Source: an uncultured Saprospiraceae bacterium
GTDB lineage: Bacteria > Bacteroidota > Bacteroidia > Chitinophagales > Saprospiraceae
NCBI GenBank assembly: GCA_938045585.1
Contig: CALIAU010000035.1
Coordinates: 1-56,541, forward strand
Direction of reading: 5' to 3'
Length of the DNA: 56,541 nucleotides
This document shows positions 1-8,675 of the stretch, one piece after another (position 1 is the stretch's first letter; every line of letters begins with the position of its first letter). The notes beneath the pieces were generated by a model, which saw only the letters and a program-made list of their open reading frames with translations, had not been told where the DNA came from and searched no databases. Both the position numbers and the translations under genes were made by a program.

Positions 1-141
1 AGTTGCCCCCAGCAGAGCTTGTCGCTGCTTCGTTCTGACCCAACAAGATATTTGAATTACTATTTTTTAACAATTTAAGTTATCCACAAACTTTAGACTT
101 TAGACACTTAAGTTGTCAACCTATTTTATGAGGGCACATAG
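1..141. repeat. Left copy of a 141-bp inverted terminal repeat
   Basis: Bases 1-141 are the exact reverse complement of 56401-56541. Base 142 is the first mismatch, after which similarity continues only as degenerate heptamers. The repeat contains one TTATCCACA sequence (80-88), a perfect match to the DnaA-box consensus, and two tandem TTTAGAC heptamers (92-105). No ORF is visible in it. Because the window holds essential chromosomal genes, it is most simply a dispersed repeat at which assembly stopped, not a telomere. Confidence 0.95.
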
Positions 142-142
142 C

Positions 143-170
143 GTCTAGTGTCTAGATTCTAGCGTCTCTA
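143..170. repeat. Degenerate heptanucleotide tandem repeat (GTCTAGT-type)
   Basis: Four heptamers in register: GTCTAGT, GTCTAGA, TTCTAGC, GTCTCTA. These are complementary to the TAGACNN heptamers at 28533-28572 and to the GACACTA array at the right end. The array sits between the terminal repeat and structured element copy 1. Confidence 0.7.
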
Positions 171-187
171 TTTCTGACACAAAGTGT

Positions 188-330
188 CCCGCGTAAGGGG
201 TAGTAAGGGAGCCCTGAGGCTGTCACCGCAAGTATTGTGGGGCCTGCCTGCCAAGTCACGCAGGCAGGACGGAACCCCTGAATGGCCCGACCCTTTTCTG
301 AGGCAAAAGCCTTAGTAAAGGGATACGCCC
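188..330 (-). repeat. Structured intergenic element, copy 1
   Basis: Read on the minus strand it begins GGGCGTATCCC (330-320) and ends TTACGCGGG (196-188). The terminal GCGTA/TACGC segments are perfectly complementary. The core contains GGGTCGGGCCATTC and GGGGTTCCGTCCT, and near the end CTCCCTTACTACCCC. Between them lie variable hairpins, including an 8-bp CCTGCCTG/CAGGCAGG stem. It starts 38 nt after the frr stop codon in frr's direction, so it would be in the 3' untranslated region of the serS-frr operon. Function unknown. Confidence 0.8.
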
Positions 331-368
331 AAAATATGATTAGATAAAATTATTAAGACTTACTGCGC

Positions 369-926
369 TTAGACAGTCATAACTTCTTTCTCCTTGGCAT
401 CTAGCATTTTTTCGATGTCAGCACCATAGGATTTTACGATATCTTGGATACTCGCCTCTTGCTTTTTACCTGCATCTTCCGGATAGCCTGCCTTCACTTC
501 TTTTTTTACAAAATCCATCATCTTCTGGCGTGCAGTCCTAAGACTAATCTTAGCCTCTTCAGCGAGTCCTTTGCATTGTTTTACGAGATCTCTACGGCGT
601 TCCTCCGTAAGAGGCGGTATTGTTATACGCACGTTTTCGCCGTCGTTCATAGGTGTAAGGCCCATGTTAGATTGAAAGATAGCTTTCTCAATTTCTCCAA
701 GCATTTTCTTCTCCCATGCTTGGATAGAAATAGTCTTGGAATCCACAGCCGTAATATTTGCTACCTGCTCTAGGGCGGTAGGTGCTCCATAATAATCCAC
801 CATGACTCCGGAGAGCATGGAAGGAGAAGCCTTTCCTGTGCGGATTTTTACTAATTCTGATCTTAGATGCTCTAAGGCTGCATCCATTTCGCTTTTACCT
901 TTGGCTATCATACCATCTATATCCAT
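369..926 (-). CDS. frr: Ribosome recycling factor
   Basis: RRF acts in the cytoplasm with EF-G to split post-termination ribosomes into subunits. The 185-residue product has the normal family length and is recognisable end to end: an N-terminal helix with LRTGKASPSML-like sequence around residue 30 (here VKIRTGKASPSMLSG), the PPLTEERRRDLVK segment near residue 105, and a C-terminal helical arm ending in KEKEVMTV. It is the last gene of a leftward group (serS, metallopeptidase, frr), 68 bp after the metallopeptidase gene. frr is commonly next to pyrH; that partner is not in this window. A structured repeat follows 38 nt after the stop. Confidence 0.97.
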   Translation of the reverse strand: MDIDGMIAKGKSEMDAALEHLRSELVKIRTGKASPSMLSGVMVDYYGAPTALEQVANITAVDSKTISIQAWEKKMLGEIEKAIFQSNMGLTPMNDGENVRITIPPLTEERRRDLVKQCKGLAEEAKISLRTARQKMMDFVKKEVKAGYPEDAGKKQEASIQDIVKSYGADIEKMLDAKEKEVMTV

Positions 927-994
927 AGCAGTGTATGTTTTATTGTGAGTTCTAAAAATATTAAAATTTGTGTTTTGTTCTTCTTTTCTTCCTA

Positions 995-1681
995 TTAATC
1001 TGATCCTAAAAAGGACAGTAAGAAGTAAAGAAATATAACAAGTGATGCTAATGCACTAGATACGTAGGTCATCGCTGCCCACCATAAGGCATCTTTTGCA
1101 CCATCGTATTCTGATCCATGTGTTGCTCCACTCTCGTCTAACCACACGAGTGCTCTTTTACTTGCATCAAATTCCACTGGAAGAGTAACCATACTAAAGA
1201 GTGCAGTCATTCCAAAGGTGATGGTAAGGACGAGTAACATAATGTTACCGAAAGCAGCACTTGCTCCCATTCCAAATATGAATCCCATAAATAGGAATTG
1301 CTGTGCGCGTGTAGATATCTGTACTACAGGGACTAGCTTGCTTCTCAGTGTAAGCATGCTATATGCCTTTGCATGTTGCACTGCGTGACCACATTCGTGG
1401 GCAGCTACAGCTGCTGCGGCTATGCTCCTACCCTGAAATACATCTGGGCTAAGTGCAATTGTCTTAGATTTTGGGTTGTAGTGATCAGACAAAAATCCTT
1501 GTCCTTGCACTATTTTCACATCATGGATACCATAATGCGTAAGCATGTCCTTGGCTACTTCAGCGCCAGACTTTCCACTTTGCAGGGGTACTTTAGCGTA
1601 TTTATTAAATTTACTTTTGAGCCTACCACTGATGAGCATTCCTACTACTGTAAAGAATCCTACTATAATCATGTAAAACAT
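995..1681 (-). CDS. YugP-type neutral zinc metallopeptidase, membrane-bound
   Basis: The protein (228 residues) has an N-terminal hydrophobic segment (residues 1-20) and a zincin motif HECGH at 95-99, followed by further hydrophobic segments around 130-165 and 200-225. This is the arrangement of the YugP / Zn_peptidase_2 family of integral-membrane neutral metallopeptidases (PF04298, from memory), whose substrates are poorly known. It lies 18 bp after the serS stop and 68 bp before frr, so all three are probably co-transcribed. The length is normal for the family and both zinc-binding histidines and the catalytic Glu are present. Confidence 0.88.
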   Translation of the reverse strand: MFYMIIVGFFTVVGMLISGRLKSKFNKYAKVPLQSGKSGAEVAKDMLTHYGIHDVKIVQGQGFLSDHYNPKSKTIALSPDVFQGRSIAAAAVAAHECGHAVQHAKAYSMLTLRSKLVPVVQISTRAQQFLFMGFIFGMGASAAFGNIMLLVLTITFGMTALFSMVTLPVEFDASKRALVWLDESGATHGSEYDGAKDALWWAAMTYVSSALASLVIFLYFLLSFLGSD

Positions 1682-1699
1682 AATGTCGTTTTTTAGTTT

Positions 1700-2980
1700 T
1701 TAATCTATTAAATCAAATCCTGTATACTTTCTTAAGACTTCAGGAATAGTTATTCCGTCACTTGTTTGGTTGTTTTCCAACAAGGCAGCTACTATTCTTG
1801 CTAGGGCGAGTGCACTTCCATTGAGCGTATGGGCAAGATGCTTCTTACCATCCACGTCTTTGTAGCGCAACTTGAGCCTATTGCTCTGGAAAGTTTCAAA
1901 ATTAGAGACCGAACTTACCTCCAACCACTTCTTTTGGGCTGCTGAGTATACCTCAAAATCATACGTTAATGCTGAGGTGAACCCAAGGTCTCCACCACAT
2001 AAACGCAAAATCCTATATGGCAGTTCCAGTTTTTGCAAAATTCCTTCTACATGTTGCATCATTTCCATCAAAGTGTCATACGATTTATCAGGATGCTGCA
2101 ATTGCACGATTTCTACCTTATTAAATTGGTGTACTCTGTTAAGACCCTTAACATCTGATCCATAGGAGCCTGCCTCTCTCCTGAAGCAGGGCGTATATCC
2201 GGTCAACTTGATTGGAAAATCAGACTCGTTTAGAATCATATCTCTGTACATATTCGTTACAGGCACCTCCGCAGTGGGAATTAAATAGAGGTTATCCTTG
2301 ACCGCGTGGTACATCTGTCCTTCTTTATCTGGTAATTGTCCAGTTGCTCGCGCAGAATCTTCATTTACTAGATGGGGCGGTAAAATCTCCTCATAGCCAG
2401 CCTTACCTGCTTCGTCTAAGAAAAAATTAATCAGGGCACGTTCTAGTCGGGCTCCTTTCCCTCTGTATAATGGAAAACCTGCTCCCGCTATCTTTACTCC
2501 TAACTTAAAGTCTATGAGGGTATATTCTTCTGCTAACTCCCAGTGGGGCTTTGCATTTTCCGCTAATTCCGGTAATTCCTTGTCCCAGGCCTTAAACAGC
2601 TCATTATCATCTTCTGTATTACCTGAAGGGACTAGTGTATGGGGCACGTTAGGCAGTGTCAAAAGTCCATCAAATATACTCTGCTGGATATCCTTCATCT
2701 TGTTTTCAAGCAGCTTTGAACGCTCTTTTACCTGAGCAACCTGCTCTTTTGCTGCATTTGCCTTATCCTGCTCTCCATTTTTGAAGAAAATGCCTATTCC
2801 CTTGGAAAGTGAGTTCACCTGGGATAATAGTGCATCATTTTCTGTTTGAACCGACTTACGTTCATCATCTAACTGTATTAGATTAGAAATTTCAGCAATC
2901 TGCACATCTGTTACATTTCGCTTTTTGTAGGCTGCTATAATTGCCTCTTTTTGTTCTCGTAGACGTGAAATTTGTAGCAT
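1700..2980 (-). CDS. serS: Seryl-tRNA synthetase
   Basis: Class II aminoacyl-tRNA synthetase charging tRNA-Ser (426 residues with this start). The N-terminal coiled-coil arm that grips the tRNA long arm spans about residues 30-105. Motif 2 is visible as FRREAGSYGSDVKGLNR and motif 3 as GSALALARIVAALLEN. An in-frame ATG lies 18 nt upstream, but the chosen start gives the family-typical MLQISRLREQK beginning. It also leaves room for a minus-strand -7 box TACTTTTG at 3023-3016, about 35 nt upstream. First gene of the leftward operon, divergent from rho. Confidence 0.97.
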   Translation of the reverse strand: MLQISRLREQKEAIIAAYKKRNVTDVQIAEISNLIQLDDERKSVQTENDALLSQVNSLSKGIGIFFKNGEQDKANAAKEQVAQVKERSKLLENKMKDIQQSIFDGLLTLPNVPHTLVPSGNTEDDNELFKAWDKELPELAENAKPHWELAEEYTLIDFKLGVKIAGAGFPLYRGKGARLERALINFFLDEAGKAGYEEILPPHLVNEDSARATGQLPDKEGQMYHAVKDNLYLIPTAEVPVTNMYRDMILNESDFPIKLTGYTPCFRREAGSYGSDVKGLNRVHQFNKVEIVQLQHPDKSYDTLMEMMQHVEGILQKLELPYRILRLCGGDLGFTSALTYDFEVYSAAQKKWLEVSSVSNFETFQSNRLKLRYKDVDGKKHLAHTLNGSALALARIVAALLENNQTSDGITIPEVLRKYTGFDLID

Positions 2981-3015
2981 TTTTCGACTTTTTATCAAAA
3001 AAATTAGTGAATTAG

Positions 3016-3023
3016 CAAAAGTA
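3016..3023 (-). promoter_or_regulatory. Predicted -7 element for serS
   Basis: Minus-strand TACTTTTG fits the Bacteroidota -7 consensus TAnnTTTG exactly and sits about 35 nt upstream of the serS ATG. No clear -33 TTG is seen at the expected 19-20 nt distance, so the assignment is moderate. Confidence 0.5.
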
Positions 3024-3026
3024 GGC

Positions 3027-3057
3027 TTTTAACTTTCAATTATTAAATTTATATTTG
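3027..3057 (+). promoter_or_regulatory. Predicted promoter for rho
   Basis: TATATTTG at 3050-3057 fits TAnnTTTG, with TTTT at 3027-3030 in the -33 place (19-bp spacer). It would give a leader of about 110 nt before rho. A long leader is plausible for Rho, which is autoregulated in many bacteria, but this is inference. Confidence 0.4.
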
Positions 3058-3173
3058 GCATGTCTTAAGGGATACAAATCTAGTATCACAACTTTATTTC
3101 CCTTCTAATAAATTTTTTTGGATTTAACATAAGCTATAAATAAGCTAAAGCTTTCAAATAATATTTCTTATCC

Positions 3174-4868
3174 ATGTATGATATTCTGCAGTTGAATGAA
3201 ATGCTAGTTCCTGAACTTAAGGATCTTGCTGAAAAATTAGGATTAAAAGCCTATAAAAAATTATCAAAACAAGAACTTGTCTATAAGATCTTAGATCACC
3301 AAGCAGTCTCTGGTGTTGCTAATTCTGGTGATGAGGAAATTCCTGATAATATTAAGGCTAAGCCAAAGAAAAAAGAAACAACTAGAAAGCCGCGTGCTAA
3401 AAAAGAAACCAAGGAGGCCCCTAAGCCAAAAGCGAAGCCTCGTGCTCCAAAAAAACAGGTAACTGAAGCGGAGAAAAATGCTGAAATTGAAAAAGAAGTA
3501 GAAACGGCAAAGGAGACAGCAAAAGAATCTAACAAACGAACTCCTGCACCTAAAAAAGAAAGAGAGTCGAGAGATACTAGAAAAGATAATCGCAACGATA
3601 ACAGAAACGATAATCGGAACGACAACAGAAATGAAAATCGGAACGATAATAGAAACGACAATCGGAACGATAACAGAAATAATAACAATAACAGAAATAA
3701 CAACAGAAGAGATCAGAAAAAAGAAGAGTCTTCATTTAATGTAGACTTTGACGGTTTGGTGGAAGGATTTGGAGTTTTGGAAATGATGCCTGATGGCTAT
3801 GGTTTCCTAAGATCAGCTGATTATAACTACCTTACTTCGCCAGATGATATTTATGTTTCTCCTTCTCAAATCAAACTGTTTGGTCTGAAAACGGGTGACA
3901 CTGTAAAAGGCGCTATAAGACCTCCAAAAGATGGAGAAAAGTACTTTGCCCTCTTGCGTGTTTCCAAAATCAATGGTTTAGAGCCAGAGCAGGTAAGAGA
4001 GAGAGTGCCATTTGATTATTTGACACCACTCTTCCCGCAAGAGAAGTTCACACTAACTTCTCACCCAGCTGGAAAAGATTATGGTAATAGAATGATTGAT
4101 CTATTCTCCCCTATCGGAAAGGGACAAAGAGGATTGATCGTTGCACAGCCTAAAACGGGTAAGACATTTTTACTTAAGGATGTAGCAAATGCGATTGCAA
4201 GCAATCATCCAGAAACATATATGATTATCCTTCTGATTGACGAACGTCCAGAGGAGGTGACAGATATGCAAAGAAGTGTAAATGCGGAAGTAATTGCATC
4301 TACCTTTGATATGCCTGCTGAAAATCATGTACGTGTTGCAAACATCGTAATTGAAAAAGCAAAGCGTCTGGTGGAAAGTGGTCATGATGTTGCTATTTTA
4401 TTAGATTCAATCACACGTCTAGCACGTGCCTACAATACTGTTTCACCTTCATCTGGTAAGGTTCTTTCTGGTGGTGTGGAAGCAAACGCTCTACAGAAGC
4501 CTAAAAAATTCTTTGGTGCAGCACGTAAAATAGAAGGTGGTGGTTCACTTACTATTCTTGCCACTGCTCTTACAGAGACTGGTTCTAAAATGGACGAGGT
4601 AATCTTCGAAGAATTTAAAGGTACGGGTAACATGGAGCTGCAGTTAGATAGACATCTTGCGAACAAACGTCTATATCCTGCTATTGACCTTACAAAATCA
4701 AGCACACGTAGAGAAGAATTGCTATTAGATGAGGGCATTCTTACTAGAATGTTTATCCTCAGAAAGCATTTGGCAGACATGAAACCAGATGAAGCAATGC
4801 AGTTTTTACGTAAGCATATGTTGACCACAGTTACCAATGAAGAGTTTTTGGTAACTATGAACAGCTAA
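3174..4868 (+). CDS. rho: Transcription termination factor Rho with Asn-rich insertion
   Basis: Hexameric RNA-dependent ATPase that ends transcription at C-rich sites. Residues 1-45 form the Rho N-terminal helical domain. Residues 60-185 are a low-complexity insertion: a Lys/Ala/Pro-rich part, then about nine DNRN-type units (residues 138-180) encoded by a near-regular 12-bp repeat at 3585-3710. The RNA-binding cold-shock-like domain spans about 195-270. Walker A is [11 protein letters not shown] (325-335), Walker B is in [16 protein letters not shown], and the Q/R-loop region [14 protein letters not shown] follows. At 564 residues it is longer than E. coli Rho (about 420); disordered insertions of this kind are known in Bacteroidota Rho. 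Monocistronic, divergent from serS. Confidence 0.97.
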   Translation: MYDILQLNEMLVPELKDLAEKLGLKAYKKLSKQELVYKILDHQAVSGVANSGDEEIPDNIKAKPKKKETTRKPRAKKETKEAPKPKAKPRAPKKQVTEAEKNAEIEKEVETAKETAKESNKRTPAPKKERESRDTRKDNRNDNRNDNRNDNRNENRNDNRNDNRNDNRNNNNNRNNNRRDQKKEESSFNVDFDGLVEGFGVLEMMPDGYGFLRSADYNYLTSPDDIYVSPSQIKLFGLKTGDTVKGAIRPPKDGEKYFALLRVSKINGLEPEQVRERVPFDYLTPLFPQEKFTLTSHPAGKDYGNRMIDLFSPIGKGQRGLIVAQPKTGKTFLLKDVANAIASNHPETYMIILLIDERPEEVTDMQRSVNAEVIASTFDMPAENHVRVANIVIEKAKRLVESGHDVAILLDSITRLARAYNTVSPSSGKVLSGGVEANALQKPKKFFGAARKIEGGGSLTILATALTETGSKMDEVIFEEFKGTGNMELQLDRHLANKRLYPAIDLTKSSTRREELLLDEGILTRMFILRKHLADMKPDEAMQFLRKHMLTTVTNEEFLVTMNS

Positions 4869-4916
4869 ATTGACAGATATTGCAGAGAAATCTATATGTT
4901 TTCTTGCCTAATTCTA

Positions 4917-4947
4917 TTTGCAAGAACCATCAGAAAGACTATCTTTG
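4917..4947 (+). promoter_or_regulatory. Strong Bacteroidota-type promoter for rpmH-rnpA
   Basis: TTTG at 4917-4920, a 19-bp spacer, then TATCTTTG at 4940-4947 match the Bacteroidota -33/-7 consensus (TTTG ... TAnnTTTG) exactly. Transcription should begin near 4954, giving a leader of about 23 nt before rpmH. Confidence 0.85.
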
Positions 4948-4976
4948 CGCCTCTTTAATCAGATATATTTAATAAA

Positions 4977-5132
4977 ATGAAAAGAACTTATCAACCATCC
5001 AGACGAAAAAGAGCCAATAAACATGGGTTTAGAGCACGTATGGCCACTAAAAATGGTAGAAAAGTCTTAGCTAGAAGAAGAGCTAAAGGTAGACTAAAGC
5101 TTACCGTATCTGACGAGAGCACAGTCAAATAA
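4977..5132 (+). CDS. rpmH: 50S ribosomal protein L34
   Basis: The 51-codon ORF translates to a sequence beginning [20 protein letters not shown] and continuing [19 protein letters not shown], the invariant signature of bacterial L34, a small basic protein of the large ribosomal subunit. The C-terminal tail [11 protein letters not shown] is a little longer than in the 46-residue E. coli protein. It is too short for many ORF filters. It precedes rnpA by 23 bp, the classic bacterial order, and has a consensus promoter at 4917-4947. Confidence 0.97.
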   Translation: MKRTYQPSRRKRANKHGFRARMATKNGRKVLARRRAKGRLKLTVSDESTVK

Positions 5133-5155
5133 GGCATAGCCCTTAGTACAGCATC

Positions 5156-5539
5156 ATGCCTAGGCATACCTTAGGAAAGCAAGAAAGACTAAAAAGCCGC
5201 AAAAAGATAGAACAACTCTTTGCTGAGGGCAAAAAATTGCGCAAATACCCTCTAGCTATCGTATATCTGACGGAAGATCTCCAAGATTACAAGTTTTCAA
5301 CTCAATTTACCCCCTCTGTACCTCATCGGAGTTTTAAGCGGGCTGTAGATCGCAATCTTCTTAAACGAAGAATTCGGGAAGCCTACAGGAAAAATAATAC
5401 TGCCCTAAAGGAGCACTGCACAGAAAAAAACGTTTTACTTTCACTGATGGTAATTTACCAGGATAAAACGATTCAGGATTACCATACTATTGAAGCTTCC
5501 ATGAAACATATCATAGATGAACTTACTCGTAAAATATAG
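5156..5539 (+). CDS. rnpA: Ribonuclease P protein component
   Basis: Protein subunit (127 residues) that helps the RNase P RNA bind and cleave the 5' leader of pre-tRNAs. The family RNR signature is visible as SFKRAVDRNLLKRRIREAYR (about residues 60-79), preceded by the basic N-terminus TLGKQERLKSRKKIEQLF. The order rpmH-rnpA is conserved in bacteria and here gives a two-gene unit with a shared promoter. The 3' end overlaps the next gene by 23 nt. Confidence 0.95.
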   Translation: MPRHTLGKQERLKSRKKIEQLFAEGKKLRKYPLAIVYLTEDLQDYKFSTQFTPSVPHRSFKRAVDRNLLKRRIREAYRKNNTALKEHCTEKNVLLSLMVIYQDKTIQDYHTIEASMKHIIDELTRKI

Positions 5540-6026
5540 TGCACTCTTCGCTTTGCTGTTTCTTCTGCAAGATGCTTCTGCACAAATATATTTACAGCTT
5601 GAGAAAGCAAATGATCCTGTCAGTCAAAAACTACCTCCTGGTTCTGTTCTAGAAATCAAAACGAAGTTTTTTCCGGAGGAATGGATTAAGATAAAAATAA
5701 CGGATGCTCTTTACCCTGAGCAGGTTGTTGTCTTCGAAGGTGGATTTGAAAAGATTGATGATATAACGCATATCCGACTTTACAATAATTGGGCTAAGCA
5801 TCTAGGCGAACAAATATCTAACTTCTCCATTGCCTGGGTGCTTTATGGTAGCATTGCGAATCTTGCCTTTGATTCAGAGTTTGGCCTACCCGAAATAATC
5901 ATAGGTATGGCTGCCTTTCTTACAGGTTGGGCAATTAAGAAATTCTGGTACAAAAAAAGCTACAAAATGGGGAATGTGCATAGACTCCGTATAGTAGATC
6001 TCAACTTTCCACCCCCCAGAGGCTAG
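5517..6026 (+). CDS. Secreted or membrane protein of unknown function, overlapping rnpA
   Basis: I do not recognise a family. The 169-residue product begins with a signal peptide (residues 1-22, ending ASAQ), followed by a soluble region of about 85 residues rich in charged and aromatic residues. A possible transmembrane segment IIIGMAAFLTGWAIKKF lies near 125-141, with a short basic tail ending in NFPPPRG. The ATG lies inside rnpA (23-nt overlap, different frame), which suggests translational coupling. In many bacteria rnpA is followed by yidD and yidC; neither is here. The signal peptide and lack of competing ORFs support it as a real gene. Confidence 0.75.
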   Translation: MNLLVKYSALFALLFLLQDASAQIYLQLEKANDPVSQKLPPGSVLEIKTKFFPEEWIKIKITDALYPEQVVVFEGGFEKIDDITHIRLYNNWAKHLGEQISNFSIAWVLYGSIANLAFDSEFGLPEIIIGMAAFLTGWAIKKFWYKKSYKMGNVHRLRIVDLNFPPPRG

Positions 6027-6113
6027 TGCGTCAACAAGACATCTTTTTCAATTTTAATAGAAATAGTTCTTTCTTCCCATAGATGCGTTTTATCTTAAGT
6101 GAAACTAAGCGCT

Positions 6114-8675
6114 ATGACAAAGAAAATCATTCTGGCCTCCTCCCTATTCTTAACGTGCACACTCCTAGGGATATATTTCTTTTCATCTAGTACATCAAAA
6201 AATACTATGCTCACCAAGGAGTTTGTAGAAGCACAGACCAAACCAGATGATCACCTATTTAACATCAGAGCCTATCCGCATAATCACATTGACGTCCCTT
6301 CCTTTCAGAGAGGCGTGCAACAAAGGAAGCGCATGCGAGAAGAAAACCTGATGCGCAATGTAAACACCTGGGAAGCAGTAGGACCAAATAATGTTGGAGG
6401 TAGAATTACAGACGTCATTATACATCCGCAAAACCCAGCAATCCAGTTTGCCGGTTCTTCCGTGGGCGGTATTTTTAAAAGCACAGATGCGGGAAGGACT
6501 TGGTTTCCTATATTTGATGAGGCCACCAGTGCTTCCATAGGAAATCTTGCTATTTCTGAATCAAACCCAGATGTTATTTACGCTGGGACTGGCGAGGCGA
6601 ATGGATCTGCAACCTCGGGTGCCTTCTTTGGTGATGGTGTGTACAAATCCACAGATGCGGGTAATACCTGGGAACATATGGGATTAGAAAATAGTCAGCA
6701 CGTAGGAAGAATAGTGATTGACCCTAATGATGAAAATCATGTCTTCGTTGCAGCAGCTGGTCTACTCTATGGTAAGAATGATGATAGAGGATTATACGAA
6801 ACAGTAGATGGTGGATTGACCTGGGAGAATATATTTTTTGTAAGTGATAGCACCGCTTGTATTGATGTAGCTATCAATCCTCAAAACCCTGAGATCATTT
6901 ATACGGTAAGTTGGGAAAGAACTAGACGGCCATGGGCAAGAGACTATGGTGGCGTTTCTTCAGGCATTTGGAGATCAGAAGACGGCGGCGATAATTGGGA
7001 AAAACTTTCGAATGGCCTTCCGGTAAGTGACGAAGAAACGGGAAGGATTGGAATTGCTATTGCAAAGAGTAACCCAAATATTCTTTACGCTTCCTACACA
7101 ACAAATTCGATTACAAATGTCTTTGATGGCATTTATAAAACGACGGACGGAGGTGATACTTGGGACTTAGTAAATGATCAGATCCAAGGCGTCTTTTCTT
7201 CTTTTGGTTGGTTCTTTGGCAATGTCCGTATTAATCCTTTTAATCCAAATGATGTCTTCGTCTTGGGTCAAACGCTTTTCAGAAGTCTAGACGGTGGTTT
7301 TAACTTTAGTAATGTCACCCAAAATATGCATGTCGACTTTCATGCACTCGAATATGATCCTACGAATCCGCAAAACATTTTGATTGGTTGCGATGGCGGG
7401 CTCTACTTCACCGAAAATGATGGCACCACCTATGAAAAAATAGAATCACTACCCAACATGCAATTCTATAACTGTGAAATAGACGAACTCGACCCGAGTA
7501 GAATTTTTGGTGGTGCGCAAGATAATGGAACAGTACGTACTGAAGATAACAACCCGGATGGATATCAACGCATTTTAGGAGGCGATGGATTTCATGTTGC
7601 AGTCAATCCTGTGAATAATGATATTGTCTATGCAGAATTTCAATTTGGAAACTTCTTTAAATCCGAGGATGGTGGCGAAACATTTGATAGATCAGATAAT
7701 GGGATTGATCCCAGCGATCGCACTAATTGGAATTCGCCCTTTCTGATTGACCCCTCTATTCCCTCACAGTTATATTTTGGTACAAATAAATTATACAAGT
7801 CTGTAGACGATGCGGAAAATTGGTTTCCCATCAGTGAGGATCTTAGCAAAGGCTTACATGAGAGTGGATCACAAAGTTATGGTACCATTCTCACCATCGC
7901 AGTAGCTGAAACGAACAGCGATTATATTATGGTTGGTACGGATGATGGCAATGTCCAAATAACTCTAGATGGTGGATCTACATGGGAAAACGTTTCTGGA
8001 AGTCTACCTGATCGAGCCGTCTCTCAAGTGGCCTTTGATCCATTAGATGAATCCATTGTGTATGTTACTCTTTCAGGATACAGAAATGTAGACTACATTC
8101 CACACGTCTTACGCTCGCCAGATAATGGACAGACCTGGGAAGACATTTCTGGCAATCTTCCTGAAGTTCCTGTCAATGATATTATTGTAAATGCAACAAC
8201 TCCTAAGAGTTTAATTATTGCAAATGATATAGGCGTTTACATTAGTTATGATGATGGAGCAGAATGGGAGCTATTAGGAAATACTCTGCCTTTATCTGTG
8301 GTAAATGATCTGCGATTTCATAGACCAACGAATACCTTATTAGCTGCTACCTTTGGAAGATCCATGTTCACCTATACCTTTGATGATGCGGTTTCCTCTG
8401 TAGAAACAAGTGCTAAGTCTGTACAAAGCATGCAGGTATATCCTATGCCAGTACGCGAACGAACAAGTATCACTTTTGATTTACAAGAATCAGGCAGCGG
8501 AAGACTGCAGTTGTTTAATATACAGGGGCAGTTAGTGCAGACTATTGCCGAAGCTAATTTCACATCTGGCAAAAATCTATTTGAATGGACTCCAGATAAT
8601 GTAATGAAGGGGAATTACTTTATTCGATTAGAGATAAACAAGCAGGCTTATTCCAAAAAGATAATAGTGCATTAA
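6114..8675 (+). CDS. T9SS-exported sortilin-like/BNR beta-propeller protein
   Basis: Large extracellular protein (853 residues). An N-terminal signal anchor (residues 3-25) is followed by at least seven Asp-box/BNR-type motifs of the form S/T-x-D-x-G-x-T/N-W, for example STDAGRTW, TDAGNTWE, TVDGGLTW, SEDGGDNW, TLDGGSTW and SPDNGQTW. This is the sortilin/VPS10-like or xyloglucanase-like propeller arrangement. The last 80 residues (from VYPMPVRERTSITF to KKIIVH) are a type A T9SS sorting domain, so the protein is probably exported and surface-attached or released. The substrate is unknown. An upstream GTG at 6099 is in frame, but ATG 6114 gives a better signal peptide. Its TAA overlaps the aroQ stop on the other strand. 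Confidence 0.88.
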   Translation: MTKKIILASSLFLTCTLLGIYFFSSSTSKNTMLTKEFVEAQTKPDDHLFNIRAYPHNHIDVPSFQRGVQQRKRMREENLMRNVNTWEAVGPNNVGGRITDVIIHPQNPAIQFAGSSVGGIFKSTDAGRTWFPIFDEATSASIGNLAISESNPDVIYAGTGEANGSATSGAFFGDGVYKSTDAGNTWEHMGLENSQHVGRIVIDPNDENHVFVAAAGLLYGKNDDRGLYETVDGGLTWENIFFVSDSTACIDVAINPQNPEIIYTVSWERTRRPWARDYGGVSSGIWRSEDGGDNWEKLSNGLPVSDEETGRIGIAIAKSNPNILYASYTTNSITNVFDGIYKTTDGGDTWDLVNDQIQGVFSSFGWFFGNVRINPFNPNDVFVLGQTLFRSLDGGFNFSNVTQNMHVDFHALEYDPTNPQNILIGCDGGLYFTENDGTTYEKIESLPNMQFYNCEIDELDPSRIFGGAQDNGTVRTEDNNPDGYQRILGGDGFHVAVNPVNNDIVYAEFQFGNFFKSEDGGETFDRSDNGIDPSDRTNWNSPFLIDPSIPSQLYFGTNKLYKSVDDAENWFPISEDLSKGLHESGSQSYGTILTIAVAETNSDYIMVGTDDGNVQITLDGGSTWENVSGSLPDRAVSQVAFDPLDESIVYVTLSGYRNVDYIPHVLRSPDNGQTWEDISGNLPEVPVNDIIVNATTPKSLIIANDIGVYISYDDGAEWELLGNTLPLSVVNDLRFHRPTNTLLAATFGRSMFTYTFDDAVSSVETSAKSVQSMQVYPMPVRERTSITFDLQESGSGRLQLFNIQGQLVQTIAEANFTSGKNLFEWTPDNVMKGNYFIRLEINKQAYSKKIIVH

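Noticed and set aside
80-88. Replication origin from the DnaA-box-like TTATCCACA at each end
   Set aside because: Only one box per end, with no cluster and no dnaA or dnaN. rpmH-rnpA can lie near origins in some bacteria, but rnpA is not followed by yidC here.
3296-3703. 135-codon leftward ORF opposite rho
   Set aside because: It is the low-complexity Leu/Ser/Phe shadow of the Lys/Asn-rich tract of rho.
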